64,000 nucleotides of DNA, taken from assembly GCF_025919725.1 (NCBI RefSeq), contig NZ_CP081495.1:1922001-1986000 (forward strand), in the 5' to 3' direction. Positions 18,481 through 27,880 of this stretch are shown here, piece by piece (the stretch's first letter is position 1; each line of letters starts with the position of its first letter). The notes below the pieces were generated by a model. That model was not told the DNA's origin and ran no database searches. It saw only the letters and a list, made by a program, of their open reading frames with translations. The translations under genes and the position numbers were made by a program. The stretch is from Flavobacterium agricola (lineage in GTDB: Bacteria > Bacteroidota > Bacteroidia > Flavobacteriales > Flavobacteriaceae).

Positions 18481-21372
18481 TTATCTTTTTAATTTTTTCT
18501 TCACCTCAATTTGGTGGAAAGCTTCGATAATGTCGTATTCTTTAATATCGTTGTAGTTTTTAATTTGCATACCACAATCGTATCCTTTAGAAACTTCTTT
18601 CACATCATCTTTAAATCGTTTTAAGGTTGCTAATTCACCTGTGTAAATTACAACACTTTCACGAATTAAGCGGATTTTGCTTGAACGTAAAATTTTACCA
18701 TCGGTAACCATACACCCGGCAATTGTACCAACTTTAGAGATTTTAAAGGTTTCACGAATTTCAGCAGTACCCAAAATTTCTTCTTTTAATTCTGGAGATA
18801 ACATACCTTCCATCGCATCTTGAATATCATCAATCGCATCGTAAATAATAGAATACGTTTTGATATCGATTTCTTCTTTATCTGCTAATTGTTTAGCACT
18901 TGCTTGAGGACGAACGTTAAATCCGATAATAATTGCATCAGATGCAGACGCTAACAACACGTCAGATTCTGTAATCGCACCAACACCTTTGTGAATGATT
19001 TTGATTTGAATCTCGTCTGTAGATAATTTTTGGAATGAATCTGATAAAGCTTCTACCGAACCGTCCACGTCACCTTTAAGAATAATATTTAACTCTTTAA
19101 ACTGACCTAAAGCGATACGACGACCAATTTCTGCAAGTGTGATGTGTTTTTGTGCACGAACCGATTGCTCACGTAACAACTGCGTACGTTTAACCGCAAT
19201 TTGTTTCGCTTCACGCTCGTCTTCAAATACATTAAATTTATCACCCGCAGTTGGTGCACCATCTAATCCTAAAATAGAAATTGGAATAGAGGGACCTGCT
19301 TGCTTAACCGCATTACCACGTTCGTCAAACATAGCACGAACTTTACCATGATTTTTACCTGCTAAAACATAATCACCAATACGTAATGTACCAGCTTGTA
19401 CTAACATAGTAGTTACATAACCACGACCTTTGTCTAATTGCGCCTCTACAACAGTACCAACAGCTGGTTTGTCTGGATTTGCTTTTAATTCTAAAACTTC
19501 TGCCTCTAATAAAACTTTTTCAAGTAATTCTTTCATTCCGATTCCTTGCTTAGCCGAAATATCTTGAGATTGGTATTTACCACCCCAATCTTCAACTAAG
19601 TAATTCATTCCAGCAAGTTTTTCTTTAATCTTTTCTGGGTTAGCCGTTGGCTTATCAACTTTATTGATAGCAAAAATAATTGGCACCCCAGCCGCTTGCG
19701 CGTGAGAAATTGCTTCTTTTGTTTGTGGCATGATATCATCATCAGCCGCAATAACAATAATTACAATATCTGTAATTTGTGCTCCACGTGCACGCATGGC
19801 AGTAAATGCCTCGTGACCTGGTGTATCTAAAAACGTAATACGTTGTCCGTTAGAAAGTTTTACGTTATAAGCACCGATGTGCTGCGTAATACCTCCAGAC
19901 TCACCCGCAATAACGTTTGTTTTACGTACGTAATCTAATAAAGATGTTTTACCGTGGTCCACGTGCCCCATTACGGTAACAATAGCCGGACGTTCTTGTA
20001 AATCTTCTTCATTATCTTCTACCACTACAATTGCATCTTCAATATCAGAAGTTGTGAATTCTACTTGATATCCAAATTCATCAGCAACAATAGTTAAGGT
20101 TTCTGCATCTAAACGTTGGTTCATGGTAACCATGATTCCTAACGACATACATGTTCCGATTACTTTTGTAATTGGTACATCCATCATTGATGCAATTTCA
20201 CCAACGGTAACGAATTCAGTAACTTTTAAAATTCTACTTTCTGCTTGAACCGCGCGCATCTCATCATCCGTTTTTTGACGGTGAACATCTCTTTTATCTT
20301 TACGATATTTAGCAGATTTAGATTTTGTGGTTTTGTTTTGTAGCCTTTCTAAAGTTTCTTTAATCTGATTTTTAACTTCTTCTTCTGTTGGCTCAACTTT
20401 TACAGCTGGTGCAGGACGATTGTTCCCTTTTTTGAATCGATCGTTTTTATTAAAGTTACGGTTAGGTTGTTGCGAACGGTTGTTATTGTTGTTTGCATTA
20501 CCACCTTCTTTATTAGCGTTATTTGCTGTATTAGTGCCTTCGCCTTGTGGTTTAACAATGCGTTTGCGCTTGTTTTTGTTCTGAGAATTATTATCTCCAG
20601 CTTTATTACCTGGCCCTTTAGCATTGTTTTTAGGATCTTCTTTTTTCTTTTTTGGTTTATCAAATTGTGATAAATCAATTTTTTGACCTGTAAATGAAGG
20701 ACCCGATAAGGTTTGGTAATTAGTTGCAATAACAGTTTCCTCAGGGGTAGTAGGATTTGCGGCATCAGTTGTTGCAGAAACTGCAGCTTTTGGTGCGTCC
20801 TCCTGATTTTTTTGAGGTTGTTTCACTTTATTAAATTCTTGAGCGTCTTTATCTTTATTTTCAGACTTTGTTTTGTTTTGTTTTGGAGTAGTAGTTGTTG
20901 GTGTTGGTTTTTCTTCTTTAGCTGGTGTTGCTGCAGGAGCTGCATCAGCTTCAGTAGGCTTTACGTCCGAATTTGTAGTAGATTTAACTTCAGTTTTGTT
21001 TGTGTTCAATTCAATTTTATCAACAAATTTAGGTTTAGCAATTTCAGCTTTCGCTTTAACAACTTCTTTTTCTTTTTGTTGACGACGTTTTTCCTCCTCT
21101 TCTTTTTGCTTTTGTAGCTCTTTCTCTTTTTGGATTCGTAACGCTTCTTTTTCTTTACGAATTTCTTCAGTTGCTTCTATAGATTCAACTTTTTTACCTT
21201 TATCGGCAGAGAATTGAGCAGATAAGAGTTTTTCTTCCCCCTTCGAAATTTTGGCATTTGGATTCGAGTCAATAGTGTGACCTTTTGACTTTAAGAAATC
21301 CACAGCGCGATCTAGAGAAATATTTAATTCCTTTAAAACTTTATTAATTCTTATTACTCTTTCTTCAGACAT
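18481..21372 (-). CDS. infB: Translation initiation factor IF-2
   Basis: GTPase that places initiator tRNA on the 30S subunit and promotes subunit joining. 963 aa. The N-terminal domain (INKVLKELNISLDRAVDFL) is followed by about 280 residues of low-complexity Lys/Glu/Asn/Gln sequence, then the IF2_N helix region and the G domain with G1 GHVDHGKTS (about residue 467), G3 DTPGHEAF and G4 NKVDKP. Domains II-IV follow to the C-terminus. The long Asn/Lys-rich linker explains several antisense shadow ORFs there. Last gene of rimP-nusA-infB. Confidence 0.97.
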   Translation of the reverse strand: MSEERVIRINKVLKELNISLDRAVDFLKSKGHTIDSNPNAKISKGEEKLLSAQFSADKGKKVESIEATEEIRKEKEALRIQKEKELQKQKEEEEKRRQQKEKEVVKAKAEIAKPKFVDKIELNTNKTEVKSTTNSDVKPTEADAAPAATPAKEEKPTPTTTTPKQNKTKSENKDKDAQEFNKVKQPQKNQEDAPKAAVSATTDAANPTTPEETVIATNYQTLSGPSFTGQKIDLSQFDKPKKKKEDPKNNAKGPGNKAGDNNSQNKNKRKRIVKPQGEGTNTANNANKEGGNANNNNNRSQQPNRNFNKNDRFKKGNNRPAPAVKVEPTEEEVKNQIKETLERLQNKTTKSKSAKYRKDKRDVHRQKTDDEMRAVQAESRILKVTEFVTVGEIASMMDVPITKVIGTCMSLGIMVTMNQRLDAETLTIVADEFGYQVEFTTSDIEDAIVVVEDNEEDLQERPAIVTVMGHVDHGKTSLLDYVRKTNVIAGESGGITQHIGAYNVKLSNGQRITFLDTPGHEAFTAMRARGAQITDIVIIVIAADDDIMPQTKEAISHAQAAGVPIIFAINKVDKPTANPEKIKEKLAGMNYLVEDWGGKYQSQDISAKQGIGMKELLEKVLLEAEVLELKANPDKPAVGTVVEAQLDKGRGYVTTMLVQAGTLRIGDYVLAGKNHGKVRAMFDERGNAVKQAGPSIPISILGLDGAPTAGDKFNVFEDEREAKQIAVKRTQLLREQSVRAQKHITLAEIGRRIALGQFKELNIILKGDVDGSVEALSDSFQKLSTDEIQIKIIHKGVGAITESDVLLASASDAIIIGFNVRPQASAKQLADKEEIDIKTYSIIYDAIDDIQDAMEGMLSPELKEEILGTAEIRETFKISKVGTIAGCMVTDGKILRSSKIRLIRESVVIYTGELATLKRFKDDVKEVSKGYDCGMQIKNYNDIKEYDIIEAFHQIEVKKKLKR

Positions 21373-21430
21373 AAATCTTTTATTTTCTATTTTATGGGTT
21401 GTTTTACATTGTTATACAGTTTTTAAATGA

Positions 21431-22674
21431 TTATTGATCTAATTCATTTTTTAAAATTTGAACAACTTCTACAACGGTTTCTTCTTCTAAATCAGTTCTA
21501 CGAACTAACTCTTCGATTTTTAATTTAAGTACATCGCGGGCTGTTTCTAAACCAATTTTTAAAAACTCCTCGATTACCCACTCTTCAATTTCATCATCAA
21601 ATTCACTTAACGCCACATCATCTTCTTCAATAATATTTGCGCCTTCACGAATTACGTCAATTTCATATCCGGTTAATAAACCAGCCAATTTAATGTTTTG
21701 ACCTCCACGTCCGATGGCTTTTGAAACTTCTTCGATTTTCAAAAACACTTCGGCTTTTTTATTTTCTTCATCGATTTCTACAGAAGATACTTGCGCTGGT
21801 GCTAAAGCACGGCGAATAAATTCTTCTGAGTTATCTGTATAAGGAATTACGTCTATATTTTCATTACGCAACTCACGAACAATACCGTGAATACGAGATC
21901 CTTTTACCCCAACACATGCTCCTACAGCATCGATACGGGTATCAAAAGTTTCTACAGCTACTTTGGCTTTTTCTCCTGGAATACGAACTACTTTTTTGAT
22001 AAAAATATGTTCGTCAGCAATTTCAGGAATTTCTTGTTCGAATAATTTTTCTAAAAACGTTTCTGACACACGTGACATGATCACTTGTGTTTTATTTCCT
22101 TTTAATTCTACAGAATCAATTACTCCTTTAATAACATCTCCTTTTTTGAAATAATCGTTCGGGATTTGTTTTTCTTTCGGTAATACAATTTCGTTATTGT
22201 CATCATCATGTAAAATAGCAACTTTTGGACGTACGTGGTGTACTTCTGCTTGGTAAATAGTTCCTATTAAATCGTGAAAATGTTTAAATAAGTTGGTATT
22301 ATCAACTTCTTGAATTTTTGTAATTAAGTTTTGGCGTAAGGCTAAAATAGCTCTACGTCCTAGGCTCATTAATTTTACAGATTCTGACACGTCTTCATCA
22401 ACTTCAAAATCAGGTTCAATTTTACGAGCTTCTGATAATGAGATTTCAGAGTTTTCATCTTCTACTTCACCATCGTTTACAACAGTTCGGTTTCTATAAA
22501 TCTCCATATCACCTTTATCAAGGTTGATAATGATATCAAAATTATCGTCAGATCCGTAACGCTTCTTAAGGGCGTTTCTAAAAACTTCTTCTAATATAAC
22601 CACCGTGGTTACATCGTCTAATTTTTTTCTAATCTTAATTCTTGAATCGATTCGATTAATTCTTTATTCTCCAT
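21431..22674 (-). CDS. nusA: Transcription termination/antitermination protein NusA (N-terminus split by a 1-nt deletion)
   Basis: RNA polymerase-binding elongation factor. The uninterrupted frame starts only at a GTG (22603, VILEEVFRNALKKRYG), but the true N-terminus lies upstream. From the ATG at 22674 the sequence reads MENKELIESIQELRLEK and then hits a stop. Adding one T to the T7 run at 22622-22628 (plus strand) joins it as EKKLDDVTTVVILEEVF. The repaired protein is about 414 aa, the usual length in Flavobacteriaceae, with an S1 domain at about 130-200 and KH domains (GACVGVKGSRI, AIGRGGQNIKLA). It lies 14 nt after rimP. Confidence 0.92.
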
Positions 22675-22688
22675 GCGGAATATATCTT

Positions 22689-23156
22689 TTAAAAAACAAT
22701 TATAACTGTAGCACTTTTAATTTCGTCATACGGTAACGTAAGTGTTTTTTCAACCGTATGTTTTCCTTTACCAATTGGCTTAGGCTCTCTAACTGACCAT
22801 GTAAAGGTAACATTTTCTGTAGTAACTTCTGCAATAACAGCTTCAAACTTTTCACCATTGGTTTGCAAAACCGCTACATTTCTACCCTTGTTTTTAGCAA
22901 ATTGTCTTGGCAAACTAAACGCAGTTAATGCGCCGTATGAGGCAACTTCTAATTCAAAATCAACTTCTTCGCGATCTAAATTGTGCTCTACCGCTCGAGA
23001 AACATCAATACAATCTTGAATACTTACACCATTATCTCCATCGATAATGATTTGTATTTTATTTGCTTCACTAATTGTTAAGCTAACCAAAAACAAGTCT
23101 TCGCGTTGTTCTAAAGCCGCTTGTAATAATGAATTTACTTGCTCTTTAAATGTCAT
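22689..23156 (-). CDS. rimP: Ribosome maturation factor RimP
   Basis: Needed for 30S subunit maturation. 155 aa from the ATG at 23156 (MTFKEQVNSLLQ). A longer in-frame start at 23192 would translate through the leader hairpin and is rejected. Family features: IIIDGDNGVSIQDCIDVSR and VDFELEVASYGALTAFSLPRQF (the usual VSSPG motif is changed to VASYG, as often in this phylum). First gene of rimP-nusA-infB, preceded by a terminator-like leader hairpin. Confidence 0.92.
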   Translation of the reverse strand: MTFKEQVNSLLQAALEQREDLFLVSLTISEANKIQIIIDGDNGVSIQDCIDVSRAVEHNLDREEVDFELEVASYGALTAFSLPRQFAKNKGRNVAVLQTNGEKFEAVIAEVTTENVTFTWSVREPKPIGKGKHTVEKTLTLPYDEIKSATVIIVF

Positions 23157-23160
23157 AACT

Positions 23161-23190
23161 TTATAAAAAGAGGGAAGCACCGCTTCCCTC
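23161..23190 (-). terminator. Leader stem-loop with U-run upstream of rimP (possible attenuator)
   Basis: On the minus strand the 9-bp stem GAGGGAAGC/GCTTCCCTC with a 3-nt loop (23170-23190) is followed by TTTTTATAA, ending just before the rimP ATG at 23156. A candidate promoter lies upstream at 23221-23228 and no gene lies between, so this intrinsic terminator acts on the rimP-nusA-infB transcript itself. Confidence 0.65.
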
Positions 23191-23220
23191 ATTATTTAAC
23201 TTTTATATAAAATAACGGGG

Positions 23221-23228
23221 CAAATATA
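23221..23228 (-). promoter_or_regulatory. Candidate -7 element of the rimP-nusA-infB operon
   Basis: The minus strand reads TATATTTG. The nearest TTTG upstream (23255-23258) is 26 nt away, longer than usual. It would give a leader of about 60 nt containing the terminator hairpin. Confidence 0.45.
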
Positions 23229-23353
23229 CAAAAAAATATTTAATTATTGATTATCAAACCTATAATGATTCTTTTTTTTTTACTTTTTACCCAAAAAAAA
23301 CACGAATTTAATTTATTCTTCCAAACTTATATTTTTGAGTTTTGAAACAGAAT

Positions 23354-23384
23354 AAAAAAAGCCCGAATAAAAATTCGGGCTTTT
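23354..23384 (-). terminator. Intrinsic terminator of tRNA-Gln copy 1
   Basis: AAAGCCCGAAT / ATTCGGGCTTT stem immediately 3' of the tRNA on the minus strand; nearly identical to the one at 23606-23639. Confidence 0.85.
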
Positions 23385-23385
23385 G

Positions 23386-23456
23386 TTGGCCTACTAGGAC
23401 TCGAACCTAGAACGACTGAACCAAAATCAGCTGTGTTACCATTACACCATAGGCCA
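23386..23456 (-). tRNA. tRNA-Gln (anticodon TTG), copy 1
   Basis: 71 nt. Acceptor TGGCCTA/TAGGCCA, D-arm TGTAATGGTAACAC, anticodon loop TTTTGGT (anticodon TTG) in a CTGA/TCAG stem, T-arm CTAGGTTCGAGTCCTAG. CCA is not encoded. It has its own upstream promoter and downstream terminator. Confidence 0.95.
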
Positions 23457-23481
23457 ATACTATTTTGTAGTATTACGCTGG

Positions 23482-23511
23482 CAAAATTACGCCTTTTTTA
23501 ATAGTAAGCAA
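23482..23511 (-). promoter_or_regulatory. Promoter of tRNA-Gln copy 1
   Basis: Minus strand: TTG (23511-23509), 19 nt, TAATTTTG (23489-23482). The spacing is the consensus, and the tRNA 5' end is 26 nt further on. Confidence 0.65.
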
Positions 23512-23605
23512 GTCTTTGTCTAATAAAAAAACAACTTTTTTAACCACAAAAACCAAACACACTGGCAGTAAAAGCTTTAAGAGTTTAAATACTTTTAAAA
23601 ACAGA

Positions 23606-23639
23606 ATAAAAAAAAGCCCGAATAAATATTCGGGCTTTT
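23606..23639 (-). terminator. Intrinsic terminator of tRNA-Gln copies 2 and 3
   Basis: GCCCGAAT/ATTCGGGC stem with flanking A/T runs, directly 3' of copy 2 on the minus strand; a duplicate of the terminator after copy 1. Confidence 0.85.
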
Positions 23640-23640
23640 G

Positions 23641-23711
23641 TTGGCCTACTAGGACTCGAACCTAGAACGACTGAACCAAAATCAGCTGTGTTACCATTAC
23701 ACCATAGGCCA
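23641..23711 (-). tRNA. tRNA-Gln (anticodon TTG), copy 2
   Basis: 71 nt, identical to copy 1 across the gene as far as I can compare. Followed by the same terminator. It lies 34 nt after copy 3 and is probably transcribed with it. Confidence 0.95.
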
Positions 23712-23745
23712 TACTATTTTTATAAAAAAAGTATGTTTTAAAATG

Positions 23746-23816
23746 TTGGTCTACTAGGACTCGAACCTAGAACGACTGAACCAAAATCAGCTGTGTTACC
23801 ATTACACCATAGACCA
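23746..23816 (-). tRNA. tRNA-Gln (anticodon TTG), copy 3
   Basis: 71 nt, same body as copies 1 and 2, but the acceptor stem is TGGTCTA/TAGACCA: a C-to-T change with a matching G-to-A, so pairing is kept. First tRNA of the copy 3 - copy 2 transcript. Confidence 0.95.
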
Positions 23817-23857
23817 GTATCTGCACCTTAAAAGCCAGTGCTTCTGTAATGCGAGTG

Positions 23858-23888
23858 CAAATGTATAACATTTTTCTTTGTGTCCAAA
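23858..23888 (-). promoter_or_regulatory. Promoter of tRNA-Gln copies 3 and 2
   Basis: Minus strand: TTTG (23888-23885), 19 nt, TACATTTG (23865-23858). A full match to the Bacteroidota TTTG-N19-TAnnTTTG consensus, about 40 nt before the tRNA. Confidence 0.75.
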
Positions 23889-23995
23889 TAAATTTTCAAA
23901 AAAAAATACATTTTTAAAAATCAACCTAATAATTACAAAAAAAAGTTTTTCTTTGTATAGCTAATTATAAAAGCTTCAATTAAATAATTTCTCGA

Positions 23996-26900
23996 ATGAA
24001 TTTTAATTTTAAAAAATGGAATACAATTGGAGGTTGGATTGTATTTATTATAGCTCTTACAACCTATGTACTTACAACCGAACCAACTGTTAGTTTTTGG
24101 GATTGTGGGGAATACATTACAACCTCTGCAAAACTTCAGGTTGGGCACCCACCAGGCGCTCCCTTATTTCAAATGATAGGTGCTTTTATGTCTATGTTTG
24201 CTTCTAAACCAGAAAACGTAGCATACATGGTTAACTTAATGAGTGCGTTATCTTCTGCCTTAACAATTTTATTTATGTTTTGGTCTATGACCTTAATTTT
24301 AAAAAAGTTAGTAAATTATAAGGTTTCAGAAAACCAAACCATTCAAGGAATTGTAATTTTAGGAGCAGCAGCCATTGGTTCATTAGCTTACACATTTTCA
24401 GACAGCTTTTGGTTTAATGCTGTTGAAGCGGAAGTTTATGCCATGGCATCACTTTTAGTAGCTGTTTTAGTTTGGGCTGCATTACATTGGGAAGAAGAAA
24501 TGGATGCGCCAAAAGGAAACAGATGGTTGCTTTTAATTGCTTTTATTATCGGCCTTTCTTTTGGTGTTCACATTATGGCATTGCTTACAATCCCATCAAT
24601 CGGATTGATTTATTACTTTAAACGCTATGAAAAAATCACGTTATTCAATTTTATAATTGCAAACGTTTTAATTGTTGCACTTTTATATTTCATTTTTAAA
24701 TTTTTATTCCCGTTTATATTAGCATTATTCGGAAAAACCGAAATTTTCATGGTAAACAGTTTAGGTTTACCGTTTAATTCTGGAACTATTTTTACAGCAG
24801 TTGTAATTGTAGCCTTATTTATCTTTTTTATTAAAAAAACCAACAAACCAGAAAAAGCAAAACAAAACACCATTGTTTTATCTTTTCTATTTTTATTTAT
24901 TGGTTTTACAACCTGGTTAATGTTACCAATTCGTGCCAACGCAAACGTAGTTATTAACGAAAATAAACCATCTGATGCGGCCGAACTTTTAGCTTATTAC
25001 AACCGCGAGCAATACGGAGAACAAAATACATTTTGGGGGCCATATTATACAGATGCATTTGCGAGCACCAGCACAAAAAATCCGTTTAAAGATGCAAAAC
25101 CAAACTACGAACGTGATGCAGCCACAGGCAAATATGTAATTGTAAACGATTATAAAAACGCAGAAACTAATCCGAACGAAGATCATGTTGGATTTTTACC
25201 TCGTTTAACAAGCCGTGATCATGCCGAAAATTATATGGCATTTACCAGCGTTCCGAAATTTACCATTAAACCAGAATATAGTGGTGAAGATGAATTGGTA
25301 GAAATTGTTCAAGGCGTTCGCGAAGGTTTTGCAACCGGCAAAATTGGCAACGACGGTATGTTAGATTTTTTTAGAGCATACGGCCCGTATATCAATATTG
25401 AAAAACCAAGTTTTTGGGATAACATGAAATACATGTTTGAATATCAGTTTGGTTACATGTACGGACGTTATTTGTTATGGAATTTTGTTGGAAAACAAAA
25501 TGACGAACAAGGCCGTTACGACAACAAAAACGGAAACTGGTTAAGCGGAATTAATTTTATTGATGAAATTCGTTTAGGCAAACAAACCGATTTACCAAGC
25601 GATATTGCAAATAATGAAGGTAGAAACACGTATTACTTTTTACCATTTATATTAGGCTTGGTTGGTATGATTTTTCATTACAACAAAGACAAAAAAAGCT
25701 TTTATGTAATGTTGGTGCTTTTCTTATTCACCTCATTAGCTTTAAAAGTTTTCTTAAACGAACGTCCGTTTGAACCGCGCGAGCGCGATTATGCCGTAGT
25801 TCCATCTTTCTACGTATTTGCTATTTGGTTAGGATTCGGAGTTTATGCCTTGTTTGATGAAGCAAAACGTTTTTTAAGCCCTAAAATAGCTGCACCAATT
25901 GTATTGGGCGTAAGTTTATTGGCAGCTCCGGTATTAATGGCAACCCAAAACTGGGACGACCATAATCGTTCAGGCCGTAATTCGGCATGGGCAATGGCAA
26001 AAGCGTATTTAGATTCGTGCGAACCAAATGCAATTTTATTTACCATTGGTGATAACGATACGTTCCCGCTTTGGTACATGCAAGAAATAGAAAATTATCG
26101 TACCGATGTACGTATTGTAAATACGCAGCTAATTTATACCGATTGGTACATTGATCAAATGAAAGCCAAAGCGCACGATTCTGATCCGCTACCAATTACC
26201 TTTACACACGATCAGTACGTGGGTAACAAACGCGATTTAGTGTTAATTGAAGAAATTACAAAAGATACATTAGATATTAAAGAATACATGGATTTCATTA
26301 AATTAGATGATCCGCGTAGCACCCGTACCTTACGTAACGGACATACCATTAATATTGCTCCAGGTAGAAATATCGAAATTCCGGTAAACAAAGAAAATGT
26401 ATTGAAAAACGGATTGGTAAATCCAAAATTCGCAGATTCAATAGTTGATAAAGTTGTAATCAACATCAAAGATCAAGCAATCTCGAAAAACAGATTGATG
26501 ATGTTAGATATTATTGCAAACAACAACTGGGAACGTCCAATTCATTTTACTGGTGGAAGCTTTGGTGATGATGATTATATTTGGATGAAAGATTACTTGC
26601 AGTTAAACGGATTAGTTTTTCAATTGGTTCCTATTAAAACACCGTTCGCAAACAGCCGCAGCGTTTTAGATATGGGCCGAATTGATTCGGATAAAATGTA
26701 CAAAACCGTAATGTCTTGGGATTTAGGCAGCAATGGCGATCCAAATGTTTATCATGATCCAGAAACGCGCCGTCAGGTAATTAATTACCGATCTAACTTA
26801 GCCAGATTAACCGAACAGCTTTTAGCTGAAGGTAAAAAAACAGAAGCTAAAAATGTTATTGAATTAGCAGTAACAAAATTCCCGGTAGAAAAATTTGGTT

Positions 26901-27199
26901 TTTATACCTTGGTAGATCCGTTTGTAAATGGTTATTACCAGGTAGGTGAAAAAGACAAAGCTCGTAAGTTAGCCGAAAGCTTAATTAACAAACAAATTGA
27001 AGTTTTAAATTATTACGAAAAAGGAGATATTAATTTTCAAAACGAAAATTATTTTGAAATTGCGCAGAATTTAGAAATCTTCAGAACCTTTTTGATAACC
27101 ATGCAAGAAAACGGAGATAACGAGTACTACGAAAAATACCGAAAAGTTTTTAACGACTGGAATGGTATTTATGAACGTTTTGGTCGTGATATGGAATAA
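23996..27199 (+). CDS. DUF2723 polytopic membrane protein (putative glycosyltransferase fold)
   Basis: 1067 aa. The N-terminal about 330 residues and a block around 540-680 are hydrophobic, with about 12 membrane helices in total, followed by a soluble C-terminal part with helical repeats (residues about 780-1067). The conserved start TEPTVSFWDCGEYITTS with HPPGAPLFQMIGA is the DUF2723 signature; the Asp-Cys-Gly-Glu motif recalls the catalytic loop of protein O-mannosyltransferase (GT39-like) enzymes. A role in lipid-linked or protein glycosylation is an inference from the fold. Followed by a terminator and a deacetylase gene. Confidence 0.93.
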   Translation: MNFNFKKWNTIGGWIVFIIALTTYVLTTEPTVSFWDCGEYITTSAKLQVGHPPGAPLFQMIGAFMSMFASKPENVAYMVNLMSALSSALTILFMFWSMTLILKKLVNYKVSENQTIQGIVILGAAAIGSLAYTFSDSFWFNAVEAEVYAMASLLVAVLVWAALHWEEEMDAPKGNRWLLLIAFIIGLSFGVHIMALLTIPSIGLIYYFKRYEKITLFNFIIANVLIVALLYFIFKFLFPFILALFGKTEIFMVNSLGLPFNSGTIFTAVVIVALFIFFIKKTNKPEKAKQNTIVLSFLFLFIGFTTWLMLPIRANANVVINENKPSDAAELLAYYNREQYGEQNTFWGPYYTDAFASTSTKNPFKDAKPNYERDAATGKYVIVNDYKNAETNPNEDHVGFLPRLTSRDHAENYMAFTSVPKFTIKPEYSGEDELVEIVQGVREGFATGKIGNDGMLDFFRAYGPYINIEKPSFWDNMKYMFEYQFGYMYGRYLLWNFVGKQNDEQGRYDNKNGNWLSGINFIDEIRLGKQTDLPSDIANNEGRNTYYFLPFILGLVGMIFHYNKDKKSFYVMLVLFLFTSLALKVFLNERPFEPRERDYAVVPSFYVFAIWLGFGVYALFDEAKRFLSPKIAAPIVLGVSLLAAPVLMATQNWDDHNRSGRNSAWAMAKAYLDSCEPNAILFTIGDNDTFPLWYMQEIENYRTDVRIVNTQLIYTDWYIDQMKAKAHDSDPLPITFTHDQYVGNKRDLVLIEEITKDTLDIKEYMDFIKLDDPRSTRTLRNGHTINIAPGRNIEIPVNKENVLKNGLVNPKFADSIVDKVVINIKDQAISKNRLMMLDIIANNNWERPIHFTGGSFGDDDYIWMKDYLQLNGLVFQLVPIKTPFANSRSVLDMGRIDSDKMYKTVMSWDLGSNGDPNVYHDPETRRQVINYRSNLARLTEQLLAEGKKTEAKNVIELAVTKFPVEKFGFYTLVDPFVNGYYQVGEKDKARKLAESLINKQIEVLNYYEKGDINFQNENYFEIAQNLEIFRTFLITMQENGDNEYYEKYRKVFNDWNGIYERFGRDME

Positions 27200-27217
27200 C
27201 AATAAAATTGAAAAAAC

Positions 27218-27250
27218 ACGGAATTTACAAGTTGTAAATTCCGTATTTTT
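27218..27250 (+). terminator. Intrinsic terminator of the DUF2723 gene
   Basis: ACGGAATTTAC/GTAAATTCCGT, 11-bp stem with a 5-nt loop, then a T-rich run. The T-run overlaps the next gene's -7 box. Confidence 0.75.
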
Positions 27251-27251
27251 G
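27244..27251 (+). promoter_or_regulatory. Candidate -7 promoter element abutting the deacetylase start codon
   Basis: TATTTTTG ending 5 nt before the ATG at 27257, which would give a leaderless or nearly leaderless mRNA. It overlaps the upstream terminator's T-run, so a chance match is possible. Confidence 0.35.
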
Positions 27252-27256
27252 TTTTT

Positions 27257-27880
27257 ATGAAATGGTATTTTGTAAAATCTCCCACTTGGGTTAAATGGTT
27301 GTTTACTACACAAACCTGGAGCATCCCAACCGATGAAAAATACGTTTATTTAACTTTTGATGACGGCCCAATTCCTGAGGTTACGCCATGGGTTTTACAT
27401 GTTTTAAATCAGTTTCAGATTAAGGCAACCTTTTTTTGTATTGGTGATAACGTACAAAAACATCCAGAAGTTTATAAGCAAGTACTTGCTGAAGGGCATC
27501 AAATCGGAAATCATACCTTTAATCATTTAAACGGATGGAAAACCAATACGCAATTGTATTTAGCCAATATGGCTCAAACCGAATCCATCATTCAAAACAG
27601 CAATAAGCTATTCCGCCCGCCTTATGGTAAAATAACACCAAAGCAAAGCGATAAGTTAATTAGCCAAGGTTATAAAATAATAATGTGGGATGTTTTAAGT
27701 GCCGACTTTGACCAAACCATTACGCCAGAAATGTGTTTACAAAACGTAATTCAGAACACAACATCCGGTTCTATAATTGTATTTCACGACAGCATTAAAG
27801 CCAAAATAAACCTAGAATATGCTTTACCTAAAACCATTGCATATTTGCTAGATCAGGGCTATAAATTTAAAACGCTTTAA
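27257..27880 (+). CDS. Polysaccharide deacetylase (NodB homology, CE4)
   Basis: 207 aa, a NodB-type carbohydrate esterase removing N- or O-acetyl groups from a polysaccharide or peptidoglycan. All five motifs are visible: TFDDGPIPE (residue about 35), HQIGNHTFNHLNGW (about 82-95), RPPYGK, WDVLSADFDQ and IIVFHDSIKA. There is no signal peptide or anchor, so the location is uncertain; the N-terminus is short (MKWYFVKSPTWVKWLF). The 3' end overlaps a bidirectional terminator shared with the metallophosphoesterase gene. Confidence 0.93.
   Translation: MKWYFVKSPTWVKWLFTTQTWSIPTDEKYVYLTFDDGPIPEVTPWVLHVLNQFQIKATFFCIGDNVQKHPEVYKQVLAEGHQIGNHTFNHLNGWKTNTQLYLANMAQTESIIQNSNKLFRPPYGKITPKQSDKLISQGYKIIMWDVLSADFDQTITPEMCLQNVIQNTTSGSIIVFHDSIKAKINLEYALPKTIAYLLDQGYKFKTL

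Noticed and set aside
20400..21117. Several ORFs of 67-134 aa on both strands, some Phe/Cys-rich
   Set aside because: They are out-of-frame readings of the low-complexity Lys/Glu/Asn/Gln linker of IF-2.
23157..23192. Upstream start of rimP (MREAVLPSFYKV)
   Set aside because: It would be encoded by the terminator hairpin and U-run; family proteins start at the ATG at 23156.
23386..23816. Three near-identical 71-nt units that could be taken for a CRISPR-like repeat array
   Set aside because: Each folds as tRNA-Gln with full acceptor, D, anticodon and T arms; spacing is irregular and no cas genes are near.
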